Positions 28,825 to 37,739 of a stretch of DNA of 64,000 nucleotides are shown piece by piece. The translations under genes and the position numbers were made by a program. Within the stretch, counting starts at the first letter, position 1. The number at the start of each line of letters is the position of its first letter. Origin of the DNA: JAAYKT01 sp964408955 (GTDB lineage Bacteria > Bacillota > Clostridia > Lutisporales > Lutisporaceae); the NCBI GenBank assembly GCA_964408955.1, contig CAYPBK010000003.1, positions 62,001 to 126,000 of the forward strand, read 5' to 3'. The notes below the pieces were generated by a model that was not told the DNA's origin, made no database searches, and was given only the letters and a program-made list of their open reading frames with translations.

Positions 28825-29916
28825 ATGAAAAACGAAACATTAAAAATAAATAATATAAAAGAGTTAGTTGAAAAAGGCAAAAAGAACGGTATGCTTTCTT
28901 ATAAAGAAATTATGGATGCTCTTGAAGAAGTTGAAATGGATTCCGACCAAATAGATCGAATATACGAGTATTTAGAATCTAGAGGTATAGATATATTAGG
29001 CAACATAGAAGCAGAGATAGATAGCCTTCCGTCTGGAGACGATGATACTGAGGAAGTTGATTTAGACCTCTCTGTCCCTGAAGGGGTGAGCATCGACGAT
29101 CCCGTTAGAATGTATTTGAAAGAAATTGGAAAGGTTCCGCTACTAACATCAGATGAAGAAATTTACCTTGCAAAAAGAATGGAAGTAGGGGACTTAGATG
29201 CGAAGAAAAAGTTGACAGAAGCTAATTTGAGATTAGTTGTCAGTATTGCTAAAAGGTATGTTGGACGGGGAATGCTTTTTCTTGATTTAATTCAAGAAGG
29301 GAATTTAGGTTTAATCAAAGCGGTAGAAAAATTTGACTATAATAAAGGTTTCAAATTTAGCACCTATGCAACTTGGTGGATTAGGCAAGCTATAACAAGA
29401 GCAATTGCAGACCAGGCTAGAACCATTAGGATACCCGTTCATATGGTAGAAACCATAAATAAACTTATAAGAGTTCACAGGCAATTGCTGCAAGAATTAG
29501 GGAGAGATCCCCTACCCGAAGAGATTGCAGCAGAAATGGGTTTGCCTGAAGATAAAGTCAGGGAAATCCAAAAGATAGCTCAGGAGCCTGTTTCACTTGA
29601 AACTCCGATTGGCGAAGAGGAAGACAGCCATCTTGGTGATTTTATACCCGATGATGATGCTCTTGCTCCGGCTGAGGCAGCAGCCTTCACCTTGCTAAAA
29701 GAACAGCTTATGGATGTACTAGATACTTTAACTCCCAGGGAAGAAAAGGTACTACGTTTAAGGTTTGGTCTTGATGATGGTCGGGCGAGGACTTTAGAGG
29801 AAGTAGGCAAGGAATTTAACGTTACGAGGGAGCGGATCAGGCAGATAGAGGCAAAGGCTTTAAGGAAGCTTCGCCATCCAAGCAGGAGTAAAAAGCTAAA
29901 GGATTACCTTGAGTAG
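28825..29916 (+). CDS. rpoD: RNA polymerase primary sigma factor SigA/RpoD
   Basis: The 363-residue factor is the main vegetative sigma factor. In order: a short region 1.1 (residues about 5-60), an acidic linker, region 1.2 (PVRMYLKEIGKVPLLT), region 2 with the -10 recognition helix (KGFKFSTYATWWIRQAITRA), region 3 (LIRVHRQLLQELGRDPLPEE) and region 4 with the -35 helix-turn-helix (TLEEVGKEFNVTRERIRQIE). Regions 2.4 and 4.2 appear intact, consistent with the TTGACA/TATAAT promoters in this window. The ATG at 28825 sits 6 bases after AAGGAGGGG. Forms an operon with dnaG. Confidence 0.98.
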   Translation: MKNETLKINNIKELVEKGKKNGMLSYKEIMDALEEVEMDSDQIDRIYEYLESRGIDILGNIEAEIDSLPSGDDDTEEVDLDLSVPEGVSIDDPVRMYLKEIGKVPLLTSDEEIYLAKRMEVGDLDAKKKLTEANLRLVVSIAKRYVGRGMLFLDLIQEGNLGLIKAVEKFDYNKGFKFSTYATWWIRQAITRAIADQARTIRIPVHMVETINKLIRVHRQLLQELGRDPLPEEIAAEMGLPEDKVREIQKIAQEPVSLETPIGEEEDSHLGDFIPDDDALAPAEAAAFTLLKEQLMDVLDTLTPREEKVLRLRFGLDDGRARTLEEVGKEFNVTRERIRQIEAKALRKLRHPSRSKKLKDYLE

Positions 29917-30027
29917 AGCTCAGGATTTCCGTTAGCATATCTCCCGCCTCATTTATACACTCAGATACGTTTATATGAACTAATAAACACCCTCATTGAA
30001 AATTGCATAATATGATGAAAAATACTA

Positions 30028-30056
30028 TTGACATTTATCTTTAAAGTTAGTAGAAT
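30028..30056 (+). promoter_or_regulatory. SigA promoter of the tRNA pair
   Basis: TTGACA (30028-30033) and TAGAAT (30051-30056) are spaced by 17 bases. The start would lie about 12 bases before the first tRNA. Confidence 0.8.
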
Positions 30057-30075
30057 ATTATTTGTCAGTTGTTTT

Positions 30076-30151
30076 TCCTCAATAGCTCAGTCGGTAGAGC
30101 ATGCGGCTGTTAACCGCAGGGTCGTTGGTTCGAGTCCAACTTGGGGAGCCA
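30076..30151 (+). tRNA. tRNA-Asn (GTT)
   Basis: A complete 76-base cloverleaf with encoded CCA. The acceptor stem is TCCTCAA with TTGGGGA (two G-T pairs). The anticodon GTT is at 30109-30111 within CTGTTAA, and the T arm contains GGTTCGAGTCC. It is the first gene of a two-tRNA unit. Confidence 0.97.
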
Positions 30152-30154
30152 CTT

Positions 30155-30231
30155 GGGCCTTTAGCTCAGTTGGTTAGAGCAACCGGCTCATAACCGGTTG
30201 GTCCGGGGTTCGAGTCCCTGAAGGCCCACCA
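30155..30231 (+). tRNA. tRNA-Met (CAT), elongator type
   Basis: A complete 77-base cloverleaf with encoded CCA. The acceptor stem pairs GGGCCTT with AAGGCCC and the anticodon CAT is at 30189-30191. A paired first acceptor position and an anticodon stem without the initiator G-C triplet argue against initiator tRNA. A CAT anticodon may also belong to tRNA-Ile read after lysidine modification; elongator Met is preferred from overall similarity. Confidence 0.93.
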
Positions 30232-30241
30232 TTTATTGTTT

Positions 30242-30271
30242 AAAAACCTGGATTTCGCCGGGTTTTTTTAT
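30242..30271 (+). terminator. Terminator after the tRNA pair
   Basis: AAAACCTGG pairs with CCGGGTTTT around ATTTCG, followed by a run of seven T. Confidence 0.85.
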
Positions 30272-30324
30272 TTTATAAGTAGGCAAAGTGTGTATTATGC
30301 TCCCTACCGATAACTTTACAATCG

Positions 30325-30377
30325 CTATAGGATAAGACTTGAAATTTTACAATCATATCAAATACTATAAGCTATAG
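30325..30377 (+). repeat. Inverted-repeat-flanked intergenic element, copy B
   Basis: CTATAG occurs at both ends (30325-30330 and 30372-30377; the hexamer is self-complementary). The core at 30341-30364 shares TCATATCAAATA and the preceding T-rich stretch with the core at 1091-1112. It lies upstream of trmK. See the related finding. Confidence 0.35.
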
Positions 30378-30495
30378 TAAAATTACATCTATGCATGAAA
30401 AGTAAAGAGAATTAATTATAACAAATCTATATGTAATCTTATATACAAACAATTAATATAGTATAATCTAAATAAAATACAAAAGGATGATTATA

Positions 30496-31203
30496 TTGCA
30501 TTTAACCCCAAGATTAAAAATCATTGCAGATAGTATATCAAATTGTAATAGCATTGCTGATATTGGATCTGATCATGCATATTTGCCTATATATCTTGTT
30601 AAAAATAAAAAAATCCAAAAGGCAATAGCTACGGATGTAAAAACAGGTCCGGCAGATATTGCAAAAAAGAGAATAGAGCAATACGGTTTAAAGGATTCTA
30701 TTGAGGTCAGAGTAGGCAATGGGCTTGAAGTATTAAAGTCCAATGAATCCGAGATACTTGTGATTTCCGGAATGGGCGGACTTTTAATAATAGATATAAT
30801 TAATAATGGTATGGAAGTTGCAAAAAGCTTTCAAAAAATTATACTTCAGCCTATGAGAGATAGTTATCTATTAAGGAAATGGCTAAATGAGAACTTTTTT
30901 GATATAATAGATATAGAAATAGTAAAAGAGGATAGAAAATTTTATGAAATAATCTGGTTAAAATATGATTATGAAATGAATAATAAAAGAACCGTGAGTT
31001 ATATTGACGATATACTTCTTAAAAAAGGAAGTAAAACATTATTAGAGTTTGTAAGTGTTAAAATAAAAAAATATGAAGAGATATTGGATAAGCTTATAAT
31101 GCATGATACCCCGAATGCTATGAAAAGGTATAAGCAATGTGAAAATATATTGATATATTATAAGGAGGCAAAAGCATGGCTTATGCAAAATGTGGAGCGA
31201 TAG
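30496..31203 (+). CDS. trmK: tRNA (adenine(22)-N1)-methyltransferase TrmK
   Basis: The 235-residue SAM-dependent methyltransferase matches TrmK (YqfN), which methylates A22 of tRNA. The SAM-binding motif is IADIGSDHAYLPIYLV near residues 20-35, followed by ATDVKTGPADIAKKR and the catalytic-side VISGMGGLLI and ILQPMRD. The TTG at 30496 is preferred because AAAGGATGA lies just upstream and HLTPRLKIIADSI is the usual N terminus; the ATG at 30487 lies inside that site. Its end overlaps the start of the Nif3-like gene by 28 bases, as in many Firmicutes. Confidence 0.92.
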   Translation: MHLTPRLKIIADSISNCNSIADIGSDHAYLPIYLVKNKKIQKAIATDVKTGPADIAKKRIEQYGLKDSIEVRVGNGLEVLKSNESEILVISGMGGLLIIDIINNGMEVAKSFQKIILQPMRDSYLLRKWLNENFFDIIDIEIVKEDRKFYEIIWLKYDYEMNNKRTVSYIDDILLKKGSKTLLEFVSVKIKKYEEILDKLIMHDTPNAMKRYKQCENILIYYKEAKAWLMQNVER

Positions 31204-32297
31204 CATCTATAATGGATAAAATAGCACCGAGATATCTTGCTGAGGAATGGGATAATGTAGGGCTTTTAATAGGTGATGGAAGTAAGACTGTTAGTAAGAT
31301 TATGATATGCTTGGATTTACCTTATTGGGTTCTGGATGAAGCATTAGATGAAAAAGTAGATATGATAATAACTCATCATCCATTAATATTTAACGGTATT
31401 AAAAATATTAATGCTGATTCCAGCTTAGGAAGAAAGATAATAAAGCTTATTAAAAATGAAATAGCCGTTTACTCATCCCACACAAATTTTGATATGGCAG
31501 AAAACGGATTAAATGATATTTTTGCAAGACAATTAGGGTTTGATAACTTTAGTGTTATCCATCCCCATGTTGAGGATAAACTATATAAATTCATTGTCTA
31601 CGTACCTGAAGGAAAAGAGAAAGAAATACTGGAAAGCTTTGCCGATGTGGGTGCAGGTTTTATAGGGAAATATAGCTCCTGTAGCTTTAGAGGTAAAGGA
31701 ATCGGTACCTTTAGGCCGGAAATGGGTTCTGCGCCTTATATAGGTAAGCTAAATGAACTCCAGGAAGTTAATGAATATAAAATGGAAACTATAGTACCTG
31801 GTAATTTGATAAAAAAACTGGTCAAAGAAGTAAAAAAAGTTCATCCTTATGAAGAGGTTGCTTATGATATATATGAATTAAAAAATGAAGGAATATCATT
31901 GGGAATAGGCAGACTAGGAGAATTGAAGCATAGGACCACTTTAAAATCCTATTCCGAGTATGTTAAAAATATCTTAAATCTAAATACTATAAGATTTGCA
32001 GGCAAACCGGAATCTGTTATTAAAAAGGTTGCTCTAATTAACGGTTCCGGCGGCAGATATATTAAGCAAGCAATGTTTGCCGGAGCAGATGTTGTTGTCA
32101 CTGGTGATTTGTCCTATCATCAGATACTAGATGCTTTGGAGGATGGTATAAATATTATTGATGCAGGCCATTTTGATACGGAAAAGATTATGATAAAGGC
32201 AGTTGCAAATTATTTAAAATTGGCATTAGATGAAAATGGTTACGATATTGAATTAATTGAGTCTAAGTCAAACATTAATCCCATTATGAACCTTTAG
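31176..32297 (+). CDS. Nif3-like dinuclear metal center hexameric protein (YqfO type)
   Basis: The 373-residue product is a NIF3/GTP cyclohydrolase I type 2-like protein with a central insertion, the long Firmicute YqfO form. Metal-binding motifs are THHPLIF near residue 68, SSHTNFD near 104, and the C-terminal GDLSYHQILDA and DAGHFDTE. The inserted middle (about residues 130-240) is the PII/CutA-like domain (KFIVYVPEGKEKEILESFAD). Its reaction is unknown. The start has TAAGGAGG upstream and lies inside the end of trmK, so translation is probably coupled. Confidence 0.93.
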   Translation: MAYAKCGAIASIMDKIAPRYLAEEWDNVGLLIGDGSKTVSKIMICLDLPYWVLDEALDEKVDMIITHHPLIFNGIKNINADSSLGRKIIKLIKNEIAVYSSHTNFDMAENGLNDIFARQLGFDNFSVIHPHVEDKLYKFIVYVPEGKEKEILESFADVGAGFIGKYSSCSFRGKGIGTFRPEMGSAPYIGKLNELQEVNEYKMETIVPGNLIKKLVKEVKKVHPYEEVAYDIYELKNEGISLGIGRLGELKHRTTLKSYSEYVKNILNLNTIRFAGKPESVIKKVALINGSGGRYIKQAMFAGADVVVTGDLSYHQILDALEDGINIIDAGHFDTEKIMIKAVANYLKLALDENGYDIELIESKSNINPIMNL

Positions 32298-32361
32298 GAA
32301 TAGCAAGCGGTCTATTCTTTTTTTATTATATTATTAAAATGTCAGAAAGGGATGATAAAAA

Positions 32362-33078
32362 GTGGATTTAAGTAGTTTATTCGTTTTGCAACAAAAAGAA
32401 ATTGAATTGCTATCTTTACAAAAAAGAATTAATAGCATAAAATCCAATGAGCTTTCGGCTAGATTAAAACAAGAATATAAGCTATTAAAAGAAGAGTATT
32501 TAAGTTTAAACGGAGATCTAAAAAAGGAAAAAGAAACAAAAGAAATGCTTAGAAAGAATATGAAACAATCTGAAACAAATAAAAGCACCTATGAACAATT
32601 AAAATATAGTCCGGAAATAAATAACGCAAAAAAATTGAAATTGATTGAGAAGCAAATCATTGAGGCTGATAATTATATTAAACAGGAACTAAAAAAAGTC
32701 GCAGTAATAGATAAAAGGATGACAGAAATTGAAGAATTAGTTACAGAAGTTAAGAAAAAAATATTTTTCATAAAAAATAAATTAGAAAAAACAGATAATG
32801 AAAACAATAAAGAGTTACAAGTATTAGAAGAGGATGAAAAAAGGGTTCAAAAAGAAGTAAACAAAATAAAAAGTGAAATTGACGAAAGCAGCTTAAGTGA
32901 ATATTCTAAGCTTAAATCTCGCTTTGATGATCCGATATCGATAATTAAATCAAGGAAATGTACTGGTTGCAGCGTTGATGTACCATCAATAAATTATGAA
33001 GCTGTAAGGTCAGGGGAAATATTAAAATGTGAAAGCTGCGGGAGAGTTTTGCTATTCAAAAAACAGTCAAGTATTTAA
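32362..33078 (+). CDS. Coiled-coil zinc-ribbon protein
   Basis: The 238-residue protein has a long Lys/Glu-rich antiparallel coiled coil over residues about 8-190 and a C-terminal four-cysteine zinc ribbon: CTGC and CESC, spaced by about 25 residues, near 197-232. This is the C4-type zinc-ribbon family commonly encoded beside nif3-like and rnpB genes in Clostridia and Actinobacteria; the role is not known for this lineage, and nucleic-acid or ribosome binding is only a guess. Start is GTG with AGAAAGGGATG upstream. It is transcribed with, or just after, the Nif3-like gene. Confidence 0.88.
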   Translation: MDLSSLFVLQQKEIELLSLQKRINSIKSNELSARLKQEYKLLKEEYLSLNGDLKKEKETKEMLRKNMKQSETNKSTYEQLKYSPEINNAKKLKLIEKQIIEADNYIKQELKKVAVIDKRMTEIEELVTEVKKKIFFIKNKLEKTDNENNKELQVLEEDEKRVQKEVNKIKSEIDESSLSEYSKLKSRFDDPISIIKSRKCTGCSVDVPSINYEAVRSGEILKCESCGRVLLFKKQSSI

Positions 33079-33090
33079 CATTATATGTCT

Positions 33091-33119
33091 TTGACTTATT
33101 GTATAAATCAATATATAAT
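33091..33119 (+). promoter_or_regulatory. SigA promoter of rnpB
   Basis: TTGACT (33091-33096) and TATAAT (33114-33119) with a 17-base spacer. Transcription should start near 33126, about 17 bases before the mature RNA end. Confidence 0.82.
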
Positions 33120-33142
33120 CTATTCCGACAAAAGAAAAAATT

Positions 33143-33487
33143 GAGTAAGCTGGATGATCGCATATATAAATTATATATGAGGAAAGTCCGGGCTCCATAG
33201 GGCAGGGTGCCGGGTAACACCCGGTGAAGGTGACTTTAAGGATAGTGCAACAGAGATATACCGCCGTTTATAGGAATCTATATCCGGTAAGGGTGGAAAG
33301 GCGAGGTAAGAGCTCACCAGCATACAGGCGACTGTATGGCTATGTAAACCCCACTTGGAGCAAGACCAAATAGAGAAGCGATTGAGGTGGCCCGCCTTGC
33401 TTCCGGGTAAGGTCGCTAAAGTCTGCAGGTAACTGCAGAACAAGATAGATGATCATTCAAGACAGAACCCGGCTTATAGGCTTACTC
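33143..33487 (+). ncRNA. rnpB: RNase P RNA
   Basis: The catalytic RNA that removes 5' leaders from pre-tRNAs. The terminal helix P1 forms from GAGTAAGC (33143-33150) and GCTTACTC (33480-33487). The conserved cores are present: GAGGAAAGTCCGGGCTCC near 33180 and ACAGAACCCGGCTTATAG near 33462, plus AAGGGTGGAAAGGCGAGGTA and AAACCCCAC in the specificity domain. The arrangement looks like the ancestral type A fold rather than the Bacillus type B, judged by eye. Confidence 0.96.
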
Positions 33488-33500
33488 AAAAAATACTATT

Positions 33501-33529
33501 AACACGGTCCTAAGGGATTGTGTTTTTTT
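33501..33529 (+). terminator. Terminator after rnpB
   Basis: AACACGGTCC pairs with GGATTGTGTT (two G-T pairs), followed by TTTTTTT. Confidence 0.8.
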
Positions 33530-33618
33530 ATCTAGATATATGTGTATACTTATCAATTAAATGGAGATTATAACATAATATCCGGGAATGGAAATAATAT
33601 GAGCTGGAGGTATAAATT

Positions 33619-35955
33619 TTGGAAGCAAAGGTCGCAGTGGGTAAGGGAATTGTCAGATTAGATGCTTATGATAAAGCCACCGGGAGAGCCAGGTTTAACA
33701 GCGATGTTATAGATCCGGGTATTTTGCATTGTAAAATGCTTACAAGTAGTTTTGCGCATGGGAAAATTAAAAGCATTGATACATCACTGGCATCAAAAGC
33801 CTCTGGCGTTCAAGGGGTAATAACAGGAGATAATGCCCAAGGTGTTCTGACGGGTACTTTTATTGAAGACAGACCTCCTCTTGCAGTCGGCAAAGTAAGG
33901 TATTATGGGGAACCAATTGCTGTGGTGATTGCTGAAACCGAATTAGAAGCTGCAAAGGCTGTGGAAATGATTAAAGTGGAATATGAACAACTTCCTGTTC
34001 TAAATTCCCCCGGTGATTCTATTAAACCAAATGCATTTTTGGTGCATGAAAACTTAAATAATTACAGACGTGTAAAACAATGCTATCCAAAGCCGGGCAC
34101 TAATATTGCAAGCGAAGTAAAAATTAGAAAAGGAGATATGGTAAAAGGTTGGGCGGAAAGCGACACTATTGTTGAAGAAAGTTTTGTATTGCCACAAGCA
34201 GACCATATTGCCATGGAAACTCGATCAGTAAGATTAAGAATAAGTAAAGACGGAAATGTAATTATCCATTCAACGACCCAAGGTCCATATATAATCAGAA
34301 AAAAATTAAGCCGTCATTTTGGCATTGATGTGGGAAAAATAACTGTGCACACTCCTATGGTCGGTGGTGCCTTTGGCGGTAAAGCCGCTGTACAACTTGA
34401 AATGATAGCCTATCTGGCATCGAAAGCCGTTGATGGCAGGGAAGTTATTTTAGTTAACACAAGGGAAGAGGATATGATAAGCTCTCCTTGTCGCATCGGT
34501 TTAGAGGCCAGAGTTAAACTGGGGGCGACAAAAGAAGGAGTATTAAAAGCTGCCGAGATAACATATTTAGTTGATAGCGGAGCCTATTCTGACATGGGGG
34601 CTGTAATGACAAAGTCTATTGCATCTGATTGTACGGGTCCTTATCGCATAGAAAATGTATGTTGCAATTCTATGTGTGTATATACAAATCATCCTTATGT
34701 TACCTCTTATAGAGGTTTTGGGCATTCGGAATATACGGTGGCAATAGAACGTACCATAGATAAATTGGCCAATGCCCTTGGTATGGATAAAATTGAATTA
34801 AGACTTAAAAATGTTGCTGTACCTGGAGACACAACGCCTACACAAGCGGCTTTAAATATAAGTAATATAGGAAGCTTACCGAAATGTATAGAAAGATTAA
34901 AAGCGTTAATTAAATGGGAAGAAGGAGAAAAGATAGAAGCAGATGTTGGAAAGGTAAAGGCTAAAGGAATAGCATGCTTTTGGAAAACATCCAGTACTCC
35001 TCCTAATGCTGCTTCAGGAGCGGTAATTACTTTTTCGCCTGATGGTTATGCACATCTCTCCATTGGGGCTGTAGAGCTCGGGCAAGGAGCTAAAACAGTC
35101 CTTGCACAAATCCTAGCAGAAAAGCTTAAACTAGATGTTGATAGGATTAAAGTATCTATGGAAACAAATACAGAGGATAATCCGGAGCATTGGAAAACAG
35201 TAGCAAGTAGCACAACATATATGGTAGGTAATGCTATAATCGAGGCTGCCGATGATGTAATTTCTCAGTTAAAAAACATAACTTCTATCGTTTTAAGATG
35301 CTCTCCAAAGGATTTAGAAATATCAAGCGGCAAGATATATTTAATAAATGATCCGGATAAATACATTGACATGACAGAGGTTATACACGGTTATAAATAT
35401 CCTAATGGTAATGCAATTGGGGGTCAGATTATCGGAAGGGGTACTTTCATCATGAAACATTTAAGCGGCATGGAAGAGGAAACAGGCAGAGGTAATCCCG
35501 GACCGCTTTGGACTGTAGGTGCACAAGGGGTGGAAGTAGAATTCGATAAAAGTGAGTTTACATATAAAATTAAAAAAGCGTTTTCTGTCATAGATGCCGG
35601 TACTATTATAAATCCAGCTATTGCAAAAAGTGTTACAATGGGGGGAATGACTATGGGTCTTGGCTTAGGAAGCAGGGAAGCTTTTATATATGACGAAAAC
35701 GGAAAAATACTGAACCCTAATTTACGATCTTATAAACCAATGCGTCTCGGGGAGGTAGAGGAATTTGTTATTGATTTCGTTGAAACGCCGGAAATTGACG
35801 GACCATACGGTGCCCGTGGTTTAGGGGAGCATGGTCTTATTGGTATGCCGGCAGCTTTATTAAATAGTCTTTCTACGGCTGTTCAGATTGATTTAAATCA
35901 ACTGCCTGCCATTCCAGAATCAATATGGAGAAAAAAGACAGGAGGTATACAATGA
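33619..35955 (+). CDS. Xanthine dehydrogenase family, molybdopterin-binding subunit
   Basis: The 778-residue subunit carries the molybdenum active site of a xanthine-dehydrogenase-type hydroxylase. N-terminal domain: RLDAYDKATGRARFNSDV. Cofactor-binding motifs follow: PMVGGAFGGKAAVQLE near residue 248, RGFGHSEYTVA near 363, VELGQGAKTVLAQILAEKL near 485, and RGLGEHGLIG near 733, where the glutamate aligns with the catalytic base. The substrate cannot be read from sequence; purines, nicotinate or other N-heterocycles are possible. Starts at TTG after TGGAGGT. Its stop overlaps the next start (ATGA). No molybdenum-cofactor maturation genes are in the window. Confidence 0.93.
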   Translation: MEAKVAVGKGIVRLDAYDKATGRARFNSDVIDPGILHCKMLTSSFAHGKIKSIDTSLASKASGVQGVITGDNAQGVLTGTFIEDRPPLAVGKVRYYGEPIAVVIAETELEAAKAVEMIKVEYEQLPVLNSPGDSIKPNAFLVHENLNNYRRVKQCYPKPGTNIASEVKIRKGDMVKGWAESDTIVEESFVLPQADHIAMETRSVRLRISKDGNVIIHSTTQGPYIIRKKLSRHFGIDVGKITVHTPMVGGAFGGKAAVQLEMIAYLASKAVDGREVILVNTREEDMISSPCRIGLEARVKLGATKEGVLKAAEITYLVDSGAYSDMGAVMTKSIASDCTGPYRIENVCCNSMCVYTNHPYVTSYRGFGHSEYTVAIERTIDKLANALGMDKIELRLKNVAVPGDTTPTQAALNISNIGSLPKCIERLKALIKWEEGEKIEADVGKVKAKGIACFWKTSSTPPNAASGAVITFSPDGYAHLSIGAVELGQGAKTVLAQILAEKLKLDVDRIKVSMETNTEDNPEHWKTVASSTTYMVGNAIIEAADDVISQLKNITSIVLRCSPKDLEISSGKIYLINDPDKYIDMTEVIHGYKYPNGNAIGGQIIGRGTFIMKHLSGMEEETGRGNPGPLWTVGAQGVEVEFDKSEFTYKIKKAFSVIDAGTIINPAIAKSVTMGGMTMGLGLGSREAFIYDENGKILNPNLRSYKPMRLGEVEEFVIDFVETPEIDGPYGARGLGEHGLIGMPAALLNSLSTAVQIDLNQLPAIPESIWRKKTGGIQ

Positions 35956-36761
35956 TATCCTTTAATTTTGATTATTATAGACCGACCTCAGTAGAAGAAG
36001 CAGTTGAAGTTTATAAAAATTTAAAGAAACAAAGTAAGAAAGCTATATATTATTCAGGAGGTACTGAAATAATAAGCCTTTCTAGAATTAAGCAGATGTA
36101 CTTTAACGCTGTTATTGATATAAAATCAATACCTGAATGTAATGTATTAAAGAATAATGGTAGTAAGCTTCATATAGGCTCTGCAATTAATTTAACAAAG
36201 ATATGTGATTCAAATATGTTTCCTCTACTTGGGTCAGTATGTAGGCGTATAGCAGAGCATACGGCTAGGGATAAGATAACCATAGGCGGCAATATATGCG
36301 GAAAAACTCCTTATCGTGAAGCTATATTACCTTTTTTATTAACGGATTGCATGATTACTATAGCCGGTGAAAATGGAACGTGTTTAACGCCAATTATGAA
36401 GGTTTTTGATAAAACACTCATGCTTAAAGACGATGAATTTATTCTTAATTTTATCATTGAAAAAAGCCTTACGTCATTGCCTTTTAAAAATATGAAAAAG
36501 ACGAAACAAGAAAGGATAGATTACCCCTTAGTTTCTATGGCTGCGATAAATGTAAAAGGGGAAAAAAGAGTAGCCATAAGCGGATTATGTCCGCATCCTT
36601 TTAGATATATCATAAAGGAAGATATGATAGATTTACCCATAGTTGAGCAAATAAATGACTTATTACGCAATCTACCTTCTCCAATATCAGGCGATATTCT
36701 TGGCTCTGCCGGGTATAAAGAGTTTGTAGCTAGAAATACATTAAAAGAGGTATTAAGTTAA
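35952..36761 (+). CDS. Xanthine dehydrogenase family, FAD-binding subunit
   Basis: The 269-residue subunit has the first FAD loop as YSGGTEIIS near residue 36 and the second as TIGGNICGKTPYREAILPFLL near 110-130, both in the correct places for the CO-dehydrogenase flavoprotein family. It passes electrons from the iron-sulfur subunit to an acceptor. It is slightly shorter than many members, with a brief C-terminal domain. The ATG at 35952 has AGGAGGT upstream and overlaps the stop of the molybdopterin subunit, indicating tight coupling. Confidence 0.9.
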   Translation: MISFNFDYYRPTSVEEAVEVYKNLKKQSKKAIYYSGGTEIISLSRIKQMYFNAVIDIKSIPECNVLKNNGSKLHIGSAINLTKICDSNMFPLLGSVCRRIAEHTARDKITIGGNICGKTPYREAILPFLLTDCMITIAGENGTCLTPIMKVFDKTLMLKDDEFILNFIIEKSLTSLPFKNMKKTKQERIDYPLVSMAAINVKGEKRVAISGLCPHPFRYIIKEDMIDLPIVEQINDLLRNLPSPISGDILGSAGYKEFVARNTLKEVLS

Positions 36762-36777
36762 TAGGAGGAAACAATTA

Positions 36778-37254
36778 ATGCTTGTAGTTCAAGGTAATAG
36801 CATCATCGAAATAAATGTTAACGGAAGCACAAAAAGCATAATGGTTAGACCGGCAGACACTCTTTTGTACATTATCAGGGAAAGGCTTGGATTGACAGGA
36901 GCGAAAAACAGTTGTGAAAATGGTGATTGTGATGGATGTACTGTGCTTCTTGATGGAATGCCCGTTAAATCCTGTCTTATGTTGGCTGTTGAAGCTATAG
37001 GTCATGAAATAACTACAGTGGAGGGTTTAAGGAATGCTCCAATACAAGATTCTTTCGTTGAGAATTTTGCAATTCAGTGCGGTTATTGTACTCCCGGTAT
37101 GATTATTAATAGTCATGCGCTAATTAACACCTGTCCTAAAGCTGATGACAATACTATAACGGAGTGGATGGAATCCAATATATGTCGATGTACCGGATAT
37201 CATGAGATAAAAAGCGCTATAAAATCAGTTTTAACAAAACAATTGAATACATGA
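36778..37254 (+). CDS. Xanthine dehydrogenase family, 2Fe-2S subunit
   Basis: The 158-residue subunit binds two [2Fe-2S] clusters. The plant-ferredoxin-type cluster is formed by CENGDCDGCTVLLDGMPVKSC-type cysteines near residues 42-63, and the helical-domain cluster by CGYCTPGMI and CRCTGYHEI near 101-142. It completes the three-subunit enzyme with the two preceding genes. AATAGGAGG lies upstream of the ATG. Its end overlaps a hairpin. Confidence 0.94.
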   Translation: MLVVQGNSIIEINVNGSTKSIMVRPADTLLYIIRERLGLTGAKNSCENGDCDGCTVLLDGMPVKSCLMLAVEAIGHEITTVEGLRNAPIQDSFVENFAIQCGYCTPGMIINSHALINTCPKADDNTITEWMESNICRCTGYHEIKSAIKSVLTKQLNT

Positions 37255-37280
37255 AAAACTCAAGTTTTTAATGCATTCAA
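37243..37280. terminator. Hairpin at the end of the molybdoenzyme operon
   Basis: TTGAATACATGAAAAAC and GTTTTTAATGCATTCAA pair with two bulged positions around a TCAA loop; the stem includes the stop codon. There is no T-run on the plus strand, but T-rich DNA follows on the minus strand, so it may also stop the small minus-strand gene. Confidence 0.45.
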
Positions 37281-37332
37281 TATCAATAAAGGAAGAGACT
37301 ACAGACTTTATGACAAAATATTTATTTAAAAA

Positions 37333-37524
37333 TCATATTTGATTTTGTTTCAAATAATCAAGTCTGCCATACAAGAAATTAATGTGTTTACTTATATCCT
37401 GAACCATATTTTTATAAGCATCTTTAGTCTGCTGGTCAATGTCTAGGTTTGACATATTAGAAAAACTGCCTTTTGCATCTTCGGCTGATATAATGCATTT
37501 TTGTAAAAAAAACTTCTCTGACAT
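37333..37524 (-). CDS. Small protein resembling DUF1657
   Basis: The 63-residue protein is predicted all-helical. Its spacing (AKGSFSNMS, then TKDAYKNMVQDISKHI and YGRLDYLKQNQ) resembles the DUF1657 family found beside spoVA-like and spore genes, but it lacks the usual C-terminal EEPQYKG. The ATG at 37524 has GAGGTG nine bases upstream; a GTG four codons earlier lies inside that site. It stands alone on the minus strand between the molybdoenzyme genes and a YcdB/SLH gene. Function unknown. Confidence 0.6.
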   Translation of the reverse strand: MSEKFFLQKCIISAEDAKGSFSNMSNLDIDQQTKDAYKNMVQDISKHINFLYGRLDYLKQNQI

Positions 37525-37685
37525 TCTAATAATCACCTCAATGGCTTTATTGTTTGTAGTAATTTAGCTTTCATACTATCATAAAGCCTAACATTTACTG
37601 GAGAAAATTAATAAGTTAACTTAAAGCTGCTAGAGTTATTAATTATTATTGAGCTATTTATAACACATGGCTTTTAATAGCTTTT

Positions 37686-37729
37686 CCAAAAGGAAAAGGC
37701 ATAAGAAAAAACATTGTTTCTCATGCCTT
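37686..37729 (-). terminator. Terminator of the YcdB/SLH gene
   Basis: On the minus strand AAGGCATGAGAAA pairs with TTTCTTATGCCTT around an 8-base loop, followed by T-rich sequence. It lies 11 bases after the stop of the minus-strand gene. Confidence 0.75.
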
Positions 37730-37739
37730 ATATTAAATT

